A DNA stretch of 64,000 bases from Poriferisodalis sp965116715 (GTDB lineage: Bacteria > Actinomycetota > Acidimicrobiia > Acidimicrobiales > Poriferisodalaceae), in assembly GCA_965116715.1 (NCBI GenBank), contig OZ220724.1, positions 62,001-126,000 of the forward strand, written 5' to 3'. Below are positions 30,201 through 37,560 of the stretch, one piece after another. The position numbers and the translations under genes are program-made. The stretch's first letter is position 1. Every line of letters starts with the position of its first letter. The notes below the pieces were generated by a model. The model saw only the letters and a list, made by a program, of their open reading frames with translations, did no database searches and had not been told where the DNA came from.

Positions 30201-30986
30201 GCCGTTGGCGACGATCGCGTGGGTTGCGCCCGCATCGAACGCCGGACCCGCTGCCTCGGTCGCCGTCTCGATGCGGGTGGCGCCGTGGCGGCGCGTGGTC
30301 GCGGCCCCCGGCGCGGCGGCAGCGAGTTCCGTCACGACGGCGGGCGCGACTGCGGCAGGTCCGCCGACGATCACGATGCGTGCTGGCCGCAAGTGTGCGA
30401 TGGAGTCGCGCGTCGCTGCGCTGAGCCGATCCCGATCGCTGTAGAGCACGACATCGCCGCCGCCGGTGGCGACGATCGATGCCGCAGTGCCCACATCCGG
30501 CAGCGACCAGCCGTTGGCGATCACTGCGGTCAGTTCGCTGCTGGCGGGGGAGGACTGCCGGGCCGCACGGGCTGCGGTGTCGATGCGGTCGCTGCCGGCG
30601 AGCCGGGAGACCTCGACGTCTGGCGAGAGCCCGCGGAGCTCCGTCTCGATGTCGTTGCCCAGTGCTGCCTTCCCGCCGACCAGCACGGCCGACGCGGGGC
30701 GATGCTGTGCGGTGAGCAGCGCCGATTCGGGGCCCAGCCCGGCCGCAGTCCGCGCGAAGAGCACAGCATCCGCGCCGCCGGCGGCGACGATCGACGCTGC
30801 CGTCCCGATATCGGACAGCGATGCGACGTTGGCGACAGCCACACGGACGCCTGCGCGGGACCGCGCCGTCGCGGGCGTGGCGACTGTGGCGAGAACCGTC
30901 GCTGCCACGAGGGTGGCGAGCCCCGCGGCGACCAGCGGCATCGTTCGGCCGCCCTGCCGCGCGCTCGAAATCATGAGGCGCAGCAT
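27225..30986 (-). CDS. Secreted wall-binding protein with two CAP modules
   Basis: About 1,253 residues. An N-terminal signal peptide (MPLVAAGLATLVAATVLATV, then ATPATARS) is followed by three cell-wall-binding-repeat-2 units with hallmarks such as VLVGGKAALGND and IVIVGGPAAVAPAV. Next come an Ig-like strand block, a CAP/SCP domain (WYRAMAGLDAITEAPELSKG, HRRWILYPQLLEAGTG), two Ig-like repeats (VSISFNEAVTGLDLSDIRVV) and a second, weaker CAP domain (NWYRAAAGLGEVSENAAHTV). Each CAP domain is followed by a WPPAGF module. It should be surface-anchored, with an adhesive or hydrolytic role unknown. The ATG at 30986 is chosen just before the signal sequence. Confidence 0.85.
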   Translation of the reverse strand: MLRLMISSARQGGRTMPLVAAGLATLVAATVLATVATPATARSRAGVRVAVANVASLSDIGTAASIVAAGGADAVLFARTAAGLGPESALLTAQHRPASAVLVGGKAALGNDIETELRGLSPDVEVSRLAGSDRIDTAARAARQSSPASSELTAVIANGWSLPDVGTAASIVATGGGDVVLYSDRDRLSAATRDSIAHLRPARIVIVGGPAAVAPAVVTELAAAAPGAATTRRHGATRIETATEAAGPAFDAGATHAIVANGWSDRDVGIAAALAASDTSAAVLYTDRRGRLTGAVAAVISQRRPTLVTLVGDGSVLPASLVDEIAARSAGTRTERLEELECPATVSEATARAALLADQPDGASPTGSPTDALTVAIESCAPHYADGAFVARFTFSDLLDDFDDSDIYVVNGEVRHLVGSDARYRAVIAPAAPGAVLVRIPHGAVRSTDGIRNSASAPFVRVHAVNSGLPAAGLDTWNRPVVLQAYNNEFERSEPDSGYTGNLGECAEGTTSDEFRDSVVQRASWYRAMAGLDAITEAPELSKGAQATALMMLAESRLSHYPDVDWACYSETGAAIAAASNLGLGNAGVSGIDAYMRDSGDNNLPVGHRRWILYPQLLEAGTGNAWHPRSRYRRANALDIISGELRRGNVPIRAARGSVSWPPAGFVPAGVVWGRWSFSLAGADFENAEVGMVDESGSVATRILERGPGAGDPAIVWAVAGDKNSNLIQAPRDGDRCYTVTIDGVTVDGNEQPPYEYPVCVIDPRAPTGPTVSLDSDASSSVGSEFEISITFDDPVDGFTRHDIDIHNGSVTKFTGAGRSYAATIRAHDNGEVVASVRTGAVHDARNRPSAPSAPLVRTADVGRPVATLSSTTGATVSGSFDVSISFNEAVTGLDLSDIRVVNGTAADLRGSGSSYQATISPAADGTVMVRVSQDAATNDDGRANAASQPLTRLRSAGGRASGIGLDSWDRSGVVRSYLDEFGRDEPDAGFTGDVSACEPGTTSDEYRSGVVQRFNWYRAAAGLGEVSENAAHTVIAQHATLMHLANEQYTLSQDAKCFTAEAERISRNALGLLGRTGAAAVDIAVRSDLRHNLRRNVLTPHLGQIGVGHTSNPDSPYRVSFMLYMDYGDAWNAARPRVREARGFVAWPPAGFVADDLVPRKWSFSLSNADYSGADVTVADHVGTLPVTVVSQDDWFREHSLTWAVDISAAGVRARRPTDADHCFTVRLDGVRVSGVTQQPFEYAVCVVNTAE

Positions 30987-31080
30987 GGCATCTCGACGTC
31001 GCCCGCAATGGCGGCTCACGTCTGCTACCGAAGACGCCGACGGCGCTGCCGGGCCAATCGGCCGCCGATACGGTGAACCC

Positions 31081-33444
31081 ATGGCGACGGCGCGACTTGC
31101 CTCCGAAGACTTGCCGATGCTGCGCGGCGAGGCGGCATTCACTGCTGACCTGCCGCCGCCCGACGGCTGCCTGCATGCCGCGTTCGTGCGTTCGACGGTG
31201 GCTCACGGCGAGCTTCGCGACGTCGATCTGCGTGGCGCCGAGCAGGCACCGGGCGTTGTTGCGGTCTTCGAAGCGGCGGGTCTGGGGCTGGAGCCGCTGG
31301 AGTACTACCGGGCCACCACGCTGGGCGGCGCCATGGCCCGGCCGCTGCTGGCGACTGATCGGGTCCGCTTCGTCGGCGAGCCGATCGCCGTCGTGCTGGC
31401 CAACACGCCCGCTCACGCGCTCGATGCCGCCGAACTTGTTGCCGTGGAGATCGATGAGCTGCCCGCGGTCACCGACGCCGAGCAGGCGGCGACCGACGAC
31501 GTGGTGCTCTTCCCCGCCGCAGGCACCAACGTGGTGCGCCCGCTCGATCCGCCCGACGGCGGCGGATTCCTGTCGACGCCTTCTGCGGTGGACGATCCCG
31601 CAGCGTCCGCAGCCCAGCCCGGTGAGGATCCCTGCGCCGACGCGCACTGCGTGGTGGAGCTGACCTGCGAGAACGACCGCATCACCTCACTGCCGATCGA
31701 GCCGTGCGCCATCGTGGCGACGCCGTTCGAGCTGATCCGCGGCACGCCCTTGGCGGACGGGGCGTCGCCCGACTGCGAGCTGGACATCTGGAGCACCGGG
31801 CAGGGTGTGCACAGCGCTCCGTATCTGTATCGCCGCCTGCTGGGCATTCCTGTCACGGCCGTGCGAGTCCGCGAACCGCACGTCGGTGGGGGCTTCGGCG
31901 GCCGCGGCGACCCCATGCCGGAGTTCTTCGTGGTGGCACGGGCCGCCCAGCTGTCCGAACGCCCGGTTCGTTGGGCGCAGAGCCGCCAGGAGCAGTTCGT
32001 CTCGATGCCCTACGGGCGCGGCCAGCGTCACCGGATCCGCATGGGCTTCGACGGCGACGGCCGCATCGTCGGCATCGACGTGGTCATGTGGTGCGACGCG
32101 GGCGCGTACCCGCACATGGCACCGATGCTGACTGCGGCCAGCTACCGCCAGAGCACCGGCCTGTACCGGGTGCCGCGGCTGCGTTACCGCATCGGATCCG
32201 CAGTCACGAACGCGCCGCCGACCGGTGCCTACCGCGGCGCCGGCCAGCCCGAGGTGAACGCTGCGCTCGAACGAGCCATCGACGCCGGCGCCCGCAAGCT
32301 CGGCCTCGACCCGGCCGAAGCGCGCCGCCGGAACCTGCTGCGTGCCGACGAGCTGCCGTTCGACACGGGCACCGGCATCGTCCTCGACAGCGGCGACCCG
32401 CACCGTGCGCTCGCGACGGCCCGAGAGCTCATCGACGCCGGCCGCTGGCAGGCGCTGGCGGCCGAGCGCAGGGCAGCCGGCAGCCGCTCGCGGCTGATCG
32501 GGATCGGCTACGGCTGCTACAGCCAGACGGCCGGCAGCGGCGACGACCCCGACTACGCCTCCCTCGAGCTGGGAGCTGACGGGAGCGTGCTGGTGACCTG
32601 CGGAAGCCACGGCCACGGCCAGGGTCATCACAGCCTGTGGGCCCAGATCACCAGCGCCCGCGTCGGCGTCGCCGAAGGCGCCGTCCGGGTGAGCGACGCC
32701 GACTCGGTGACGTCCTCCTACGGCGGGGTCACCGGAGGATCGCGCACGTCGTTCGTGCTGGGCAGCCAGATCGCGGAGGCTGCGACCGAGCTGCGGGCAC
32801 GCATCTGCGAGGTCGCAGGAGAGCTGCTCGAAGCGAGTGCTGACGACATCGAGGTGACCCCCGACGGCGCACATGTCGCGGGCGTGCCGTCGCGGCTCGC
32901 GAGCTGGACCGACATCGCGGCGGCTGCGCCGGAGGGAATCTCGGCGACGGCCACTGAGCGGCGCAGCGGCCCCACCCATCCCTATGGCACCCACGCCGCC
33001 GCCGTCGAAGTCGATGCCCACACCGGCAGAGTCACGCTGCTGGCGTTCGCAGCGGTCGACGACTGCGGACGGATGCTGCACGAGGCCTCGGTGGAGGGCC
33101 AGCAGCACGGAGGCGCGGTGGCCGGCATCTCCCAGGCGCTCATGGAAGTCGCCCGCTGGGATGCCGATGGCACGCCGCGCACGACCACGCTGGCCGACTA
33201 CCTCATTCCCGCTGCGGCGGATGTGCCGGCGATCGAGACAGCGCGGCTCGCCATCCCCACCGAGCGCAACGCGCTGGGTGCCCGCGGCATCGGCGAGAAC
33301 GGTGCCATCGCGGCCCCGCCGGCTGTGCAGAACGCCGTCATCGACGCGCTCGCGCACCTCGGCGTCACCCACATCGACATCCCGCTCACACCCCAGCGCG
33401 TCTGGCAAGCGATTCGCGCGGCGCATCTGCCGCGCAGTGCTTGA
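31081..33444 (+). CDS. Molybdenum hydroxylase (xanthine dehydrogenase family) large subunit
   Basis: The 787-residue protein has the N-terminal hammerhead domain (GEAAFTADLPPPDGCLHAAF, VRFVGEPIAVVLANTPAHAL) and the two molybdopterin-binding domains (EPHVGGGFGGRGDP, TNAPPTGAYRGAGQPE, GSHGHGQGHHSLWAQI). The catalytic Glu lies in ALGARGIGENGAIAAPPAV. It would hydroxylate an aromatic heterocycle or oxidise an aldehyde. No FAD or 2Fe-2S subunit gene is adjacent, which is unusual because these enzymes normally need both. It is divergent from the wall-protein gene and followed 28 nt later by metY. Confidence 0.9.
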   Translation: MATARLASEDLPMLRGEAAFTADLPPPDGCLHAAFVRSTVAHGELRDVDLRGAEQAPGVVAVFEAAGLGLEPLEYYRATTLGGAMARPLLATDRVRFVGEPIAVVLANTPAHALDAAELVAVEIDELPAVTDAEQAATDDVVLFPAAGTNVVRPLDPPDGGGFLSTPSAVDDPAASAAQPGEDPCADAHCVVELTCENDRITSLPIEPCAIVATPFELIRGTPLADGASPDCELDIWSTGQGVHSAPYLYRRLLGIPVTAVRVREPHVGGGFGGRGDPMPEFFVVARAAQLSERPVRWAQSRQEQFVSMPYGRGQRHRIRMGFDGDGRIVGIDVVMWCDAGAYPHMAPMLTAASYRQSTGLYRVPRLRYRIGSAVTNAPPTGAYRGAGQPEVNAALERAIDAGARKLGLDPAEARRRNLLRADELPFDTGTGIVLDSGDPHRALATARELIDAGRWQALAAERRAAGSRSRLIGIGYGCYSQTAGSGDDPDYASLELGADGSVLVTCGSHGHGQGHHSLWAQITSARVGVAEGAVRVSDADSVTSSYGGVTGGSRTSFVLGSQIAEAATELRARICEVAGELLEASADDIEVTPDGAHVAGVPSRLASWTDIAAAAPEGISATATERRSGPTHPYGTHAAAVEVDAHTGRVTLLAFAAVDDCGRMLHEASVEGQQHGGAVAGISQALMEVARWDADGTPRTTTLADYLIPAAADVPAIETARLAIPTERNALGARGIGENGAIAAPPAVQNAVIDALAHLGVTHIDIPLTPQRVWQAIRAAHLPRSA

Positions 33445-33472
33445 ATGCAGGCAAACGACCCCGGAGGCACCC

Positions 33473-34768
33473 ATGGCCGAACCGGATTTCCTGCACTTCG
33501 ACACGCTTGCGCTGCACGCCGGGCAGCGGCCCGACCCGACCACCGGGGCTCGCGCCGCGCCGATCTACCAGACCACCTCGTTCAGCTTCACCGACACCGA
33601 ACAGGCGGCCAGCCTGTTCAACCTGGAGATCCCCGGCCACATCTACAGCCGCATCTCCAACCCGACCGTGGCGGTGCTGGAAGAGCGGATCGCAGCGCTC
33701 GAGGGCGGCGTCGGGGCCGTCTGCACGGCCAGCGGCATGGCAGCGTTCCACCTGGCGTGCGCCACCATTGCCTCGGCGGGCGACCACATCGTGGCCAGCC
33801 GCAACATCTACGGCGGCACCCACAACATCCTCAGCCTCACACTGCCCCGCTTCGGCATCACCACGACGTTCGTCGATCCCCGTGACCTCGACGCATGGCG
33901 CAACGCCATCCAGCCCAACACCAAGGTGCTGTTCGCCGAGACGCTGGGCAATCCCAACATCGAAGTGCTCGACGTGCCGGCAGTGGCGGCCGTGGCGCAC
34001 GAGGCCGACCTGCCGCTGATGCTCGACGCCACGTTCACCACGCCGCACCTGATGCGGCCCATCGAGCTGGGCGCCGACATCGTGATGCACAGCGCCACCA
34101 AGTTCCTCGGCGGACACGGCGTGGCGATCGGCGGCGTGGTGGTGGACGGCGGGCGGTTCGACTGGGCCGCCTCTGGCAAGTTCCCGACGCTCAGCGAACC
34201 GTATGCGGGCTACCACGGCATCGCATTCACCGACGAGTACGGCCCCCAAGCGCTGTCGATGCGGGCACGGGCGGAAGGCCTGCGTGACTTCGGCGCCGCC
34301 ATGAGCCCGACGGTGGCGTTTCACCTGCTGCAGGGCGTCGAGACGCTGCCGCTGCGCATGGACCGTCATGTGGCCAACACCGAGGCAGTCATCGAGTTCC
34401 TCACCTCGCATGACGCAGTGAGCTGGGTAAGCCACCCGTCGGTGCCGACGCACCCAGATCACGAACTGGCCAAGCGTTTGCTGCCGAGGGGCGCCGGCGC
34501 GATCCTGAGCTTCGGCGTCGAAGGCGGGCGCGAGGCCGGACGGCGGTTCATTGAGGCGGTGCGGCTGGCGTCGCATCTGGCCAACGTGGGCGATGCCAAG
34601 ACGCTGGTGATCCACCCGGCCAGCACCACGCATCAGCAGATGAGCGCCGAGGACCTTGCTGCAGCCGGCGTGGGCGAGGACCTGGTGCGGCTGTCGGTGG
34701 GTCTGGAACACCCAGGCGACATCATCTCGGACCTGTCCCGCGCCCTGCGGGCGTCGCAGAAAGGCTGA
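33473..34768 (+). CDS. metY: O-acetylhomoserine sulfhydrylase family (PLP) enzyme
   Basis: The 431-residue protein is a Cys/Met-metabolism PLP enzyme: LHAGQRPDPTTGARAAPIYQ, then QTTSFSFTDTEQAASLFNL (O-acetylhomoserine type), SRISNPTVAVLEERIAALEG, and MHSATKFLGGHG with Lys210 as the Schiff-base lysine. The VIHPASTTHQQMSAEDLAAA and VRLSVGLEHPGDIISDL motifs are as in MetY. It would make homocysteine from O-acetylhomoserine and sulfide. GGAGG lies 7 nt upstream of the ATG. The next gene starts 4 nt after its stop, so an alpha/beta hydrolase is co-transcribed. MetB/MetZ activity cannot be excluded. Confidence 0.88.
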   Translation: MAEPDFLHFDTLALHAGQRPDPTTGARAAPIYQTTSFSFTDTEQAASLFNLEIPGHIYSRISNPTVAVLEERIAALEGGVGAVCTASGMAAFHLACATIASAGDHIVASRNIYGGTHNILSLTLPRFGITTTFVDPRDLDAWRNAIQPNTKVLFAETLGNPNIEVLDVPAVAAVAHEADLPLMLDATFTTPHLMRPIELGADIVMHSATKFLGGHGVAIGGVVVDGGRFDWAASGKFPTLSEPYAGYHGIAFTDEYGPQALSMRARAEGLRDFGAAMSPTVAFHLLQGVETLPLRMDRHVANTEAVIEFLTSHDAVSWVSHPSVPTHPDHELAKRLLPRGAGAILSFGVEGGREAGRRFIEAVRLASHLANVGDAKTLVIHPASTTHQQMSAEDLAAAGVGEDLVRLSVGLEHPGDIISDLSRALRASQKG

Positions 34769-34771
34769 GCG

Positions 34772-35617
34772 ATGACCCTTGCTGCGCCAGATTCACTCGG
34801 AGCCTTCTCGCTTGATGTCCGCGGTCACGCCATCGGTGTTGCCACCGGGGGAGTGATCCCCGATGCAGCGTCGGCCGCAGAGGCGCCCGTGGTGCTGCTG
34901 GTGCACGGCGCCGGCATGAATCGCACGGTGTGGCAGCTGCAGACACGCTGGCTGGCGCACCACGGTTACACGCCGCTGGCGGTCGACCTGCCGGGCCACG
35001 GCAACAGCGAGGGCGAGCCGCTGGGCTCGGTGGCCGAAATGGCGGCCTGGCTCAGCGACGCCATCACCGCTGTGTGCGAACGGCTCGACTGCGCCCAGGT
35101 ACGCCTGATCGGTCATTCGATGGGTTCCTTGGTCTGCGCCGGAACCGCAGCAGCGGACAGCGAGCGCATTGCCCGGCTGGTGCTGCTGGGCACTGCCGCC
35201 GGGATGCCCGTTCACCCGGCACTGCTCGGCGCCGCCGAGAAGAACGAGCTGCTGGCGCCCGAGCTCATGACGGCATGGGGACATGGCAACCGGGCGCACG
35301 TCGCTACCAACCCCACGCCTGGCCTGTGGATGCTCGGCGGCAGCGTGGCATTGCTGGAGCGGGCCGATGACGGCGTGATCCACGCCGACTTGTCCGCCTG
35401 CGCGGACTACGAGGCTGGCGACGTCGCCGCCCGGGTCCAGTGCCCGGTGACGGTCATCGTCGGCAGCGAGGACAAGATGACCCCGCCCCGAGCAGCAGGA
35501 GCGCTGATCGCCGACTTCGCCGACTGCGACGTCGTTCATCTTGCGGACGCTGGCCACATGATGATGAACGAGGATCCCGCCGCTGTCCGAAGTGCGCTGG
35601 CGAAGGCTCTGGCCTGA
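34772..35617 (+). CDS. Alpha/beta hydrolase
   Basis: The 281-residue protein has LVHGAGMNRTVWQLQTRWLA (oxyanion region), DLPGHGNSEG, nucleophile elbow GHSMGS (Ser116), VIVGSEDKMTPPRAA (Asp) and LADAGHMMMNEDP (His). There is no signal peptide. It begins 4 nt after metY, so an operon is likely, perhaps with a role in ester or thioester hydrolysis; an acetyltransferase role like MetX would need other motifs and is not suggested. Substrate is unknown. Confidence 0.85.
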   Translation: MTLAAPDSLGAFSLDVRGHAIGVATGGVIPDAASAAEAPVVLLVHGAGMNRTVWQLQTRWLAHHGYTPLAVDLPGHGNSEGEPLGSVAEMAAWLSDAITAVCERLDCAQVRLIGHSMGSLVCAGTAAADSERIARLVLLGTAAGMPVHPALLGAAEKNELLAPELMTAWGHGNRAHVATNPTPGLWMLGGSVALLERADDGVIHADLSACADYEAGDVAARVQCPVTVIVGSEDKMTPPRAAGALIADFADCDVVHLADAGHMMMNEDPAAVRSALAKALA

Positions 35618-35705
35618 GACAACAGGTGTTGCTGCGCCGAGCGTGCGCGGCTGCCATCATGTGCCGGCGGCAACTTGACACGACCTGCCGCAGAAGGAGC
35701 CGGAC

Positions 35706-36245
35706 ATGGCAGTCGAGCGATTCCCCGTGGAGGCCTCGCACATCCTGATGTTCGCGAGGTCCATCGGCGACACCAATCCGATCTACAGCGACCCGGAATA
35801 CGCCGTCGGCACCGAGGTCGGCTCGATCATCGCGCCGCCGACGTTCGCGCAGTCGAGTGCGCAATTCGACCCCGACTACTTCTTGCGTCCCAAACCCGAC
35901 AAGAAGTGGTTCGGCAGCGGACGCACGGCGTCGGGAACGCTGGTGCGCGACCTGTCCGAAGCCGACGGCGACGACGTCCCCGATGAGCGCGAGGACGACA
36001 AGCAGTCCGGTGCCGCGGCGGGCGGCCTGCACGCCGAGCAGCACTTCACCTATCACCGGCACCTGAAGCCCGGCGACGTGCTGCACACGGTCACCTACGA
36101 CGGCGAACGCTGGGAGAAGCAGTCCAAGCGGGCGGGCATCCTCAAGTTCTCCGAGGCCGTCACCGAGTACCGCGACGAGGACGACGAGCTGGTCATCACG
36201 GCCAAGGGCGTCGGCGTCGTCACCGAGAAGGTCATCGAGGACTAG
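35706..36245 (+). CDS. MaoC-like hot-dog dehydratase subunit (HadA/HadC type)
   Basis: The 179-residue protein is a MaoC N-terminal-type hot-dog domain: ASHILMFARSIGDTNPIYSD, VGSIIAPPTFAQSSAQFDPD, EQHFTYHRHLKPGDVLHTV, and ILKFSEAVTEYRDEDDEL. In the GDxNPxH hydratase motif it has Tyr in place of His, so it is likely the non-catalytic partner. The next gene, 14 nt downstream, has the intact motif. This matches HadAB-like heterodimers that dehydrate 3-hydroxyacyl thioesters, in mycolic or other fatty-acid or CoA pathways. Confidence 0.85.
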   Translation: MAVERFPVEASHILMFARSIGDTNPIYSDPEYAVGTEVGSIIAPPTFAQSSAQFDPDYFLRPKPDKKWFGSGRTASGTLVRDLSEADGDDVPDEREDDKQSGAAAGGLHAEQHFTYHRHLKPGDVLHTVTYDGERWEKQSKRAGILKFSEAVTEYRDEDDELVITAKGVGVVTEKVIED

Positions 36246-36259
36246 AAGGGCAGACAGAC

Positions 36260-36682
36260 ATGGCACTCAGCGCATCGCAGCTCAACGTCGGCGACAGCTA
36301 CTCCGAGCAGATCGTCGACGATCTCACCCGCACCCAGATCGTCCAGTACGCAGGGGCATCGGGCGACTACAACCCGGTCCACACCGACGAGAAGTTCGTC
36401 ACCGAGGTGGCCGGCTACCCGACGGTGTTCGCGCACGGCATGCTCACCATGGGCATGACCGGCCGCATGGTCACCAACTTCGTGGGCGACGGCCGCCTCA
36501 CCTACTACGGCGTGCGGTTCACCAGCCAGGTGTGGCCGGGCGACACGCTCACCGCCAAGGCCGAGGTGGCCGACATCCGCGACGAGGACGGTCAGAAGCT
36601 GGTCGATCTCACCATCACCACCACCAACCAGGACGACCGACCGGTCCTCACCGGCCAGGCCACCGCCCGCCTCGACGACTGA
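36260..36682 (+). CDS. MaoC-like hydratase, catalytic partner (HadB type)
   Basis: The 140-residue protein contains the hydratase-2 motif GASGDYNPVHTDEKF with catalytic Asp and His, followed by YPTVFAHGMLTMGMTGRMVT, the usual substrate-tunnel segment, and VRFTSQVWPGDTLTAKAEV. It is a single hot-dog domain, so it should work as a heterodimer with the upstream subunit. Together they would carry out (R)-3-hydroxyacyl dehydration or hydration. A short spacer (14 nt) and shared direction indicate an operon. Confidence 0.88.
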   Translation: MALSASQLNVGDSYSEQIVDDLTRTQIVQYAGASGDYNPVHTDEKFVTEVAGYPTVFAHGMLTMGMTGRMVTNFVGDGRLTYYGVRFTSQVWPGDTLTAKAEVADIRDEDGQKLVDLTITTTNQDDRPVLTGQATARLDD

Positions 36683-36729
36683 TCCTCGCCGCTGGCCGCG
36701 GCAGGGCCGACGGCAGTCCTGCCATTTGA

Positions 36730-36748
36730 TGTACTACAATGTAGAACA
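36730..36748 (+). promoter_or_regulatory. VapBC promoter overlapped by a palindromic operator
   Basis: TGTACTAC-AAT-GTAGAACA is an imperfect palindrome (7 of 8 positions). A TACAAT -10 box (36735-36740) lies inside it, and the ATG of the antitoxin follows 7 nt later, so transcription should start at or next to the ATG (leaderless). An antitoxin dimer bound here would block the promoter, as is usual for autoregulated modules. Confidence 0.6.
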
Positions 36749-37035
36749 TGGCCGAGGTCGGCATCCGGGAGCTGAAGCAGAACGCGTCGGAGGTCGTGGC
36801 GCGGGTGGAAGGCGGCGAGGAGATCACCGTCACGAATCGTGGCCGGCCCGTGGCAAGGCTGGTGCCGCACATCCGCCATCCGCGCCGGTCGCGTCTTGAG
36901 GAGTTGATCGCTCGCGGCGATGCAACCCCGGCGCGCGGCAATCTCGCTGACTTGCCGCCGCCGCTTCCCGCGCTGCCGGGGCGCCGCAGCCTGTCGGAGG
37001 TGCTGCAGGAGATGCGCAACGAAGAGCGGTACTGA
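36748..37035 (+). CDS. Phd/VapB-type antitoxin
   Basis: The 95-residue protein begins MAEVGIRELKQNASEVVARV, with EEITVTNRGRPVARLVP, the Phd/YefM fold that binds DNA as a dimer. The C-terminal third (LPALPGRRSLSEVLQEMRNE) is the toxin-neutralising tail. It is 5 nt from the PIN toxin gene, in the usual antitoxin-first order. The palindrome over its promoter supports autorepression. Confidence 0.88.
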   Translation: MAEVGIRELKQNASEVVARVEGGEEITVTNRGRPVARLVPHIRHPRRSRLEELIARGDATPARGNLADLPPPLPALPGRRSLSEVLQEMRNEERY

Positions 37036-37040
37036 CTCAC

Positions 37041-37433
37041 TTGCCTCTCTACTTCGACTCCTCCGCTTTGGTCAAGCTCGTCGTCGAAGAGGCGGAGTCC
37101 GGCGCGTTGCGGGAATGGCTCGCCGACGAGCGCCCACCCGCCGTCTCGAACGACCTCGCGACCACCGAGGTGCTGCGGGCAGTCGGCCGCGTCCAGGCCG
37201 AGCGCACGCCCGAGGCTCGACGCGTGCTGGCACAGCTCACACTGGCCGTGGTCACACCTGAGATTTGCGAGCGGGCTGCAACGCTGCGCCCGCTGCAGTT
37301 GCGCAGCTTGGACGCGATCCACCTCGCCACGGCGCTTGAACTCGTTGATGACCTCGACGGGTTCGTCACTTATGACGAGAAGCTGGCCCGCGCAGCAAGC
37401 GAGTACGGCATACCGACGCTCGCCCCTCGCTGA
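37041..37433 (+). CDS. VapC-type PIN-domain toxin
   Basis: The 130-residue protein starts at a TTG (MPLYFDSSALVKLVVEEAES). PIN acidic residues are visible in YFDSSALVK, TTEVLRAVGR, LRSLDAIHLATALEL and GFVTYDEKLARAA. VapC toxins are Mg-dependent RNases that cut tRNA or rRNA. It follows its antitoxin by 5 nt. It is one of four toxin-antitoxin-like pairs in the window. Confidence 0.88.
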   Translation: MPLYFDSSALVKLVVEEAESGALREWLADERPPAVSNDLATTEVLRAVGRVQAERTPEARRVLAQLTLAVVTPEICERAATLRPLQLRSLDAIHLATALELVDDLDGFVTYDEKLARAASEYGIPTLAPR

Positions 37434-37560
37434 CAGATCGCTTCGTCAGTGCTGCACCGGCCGGCGACGAGCCGATTCACCTAGACACGAAGCGTGTGAT
37501 CGCACCTCGAGCTCGGACACCCTCACCCCGCACCGAGTGGACCCCGCCGCGCGGAACCGC

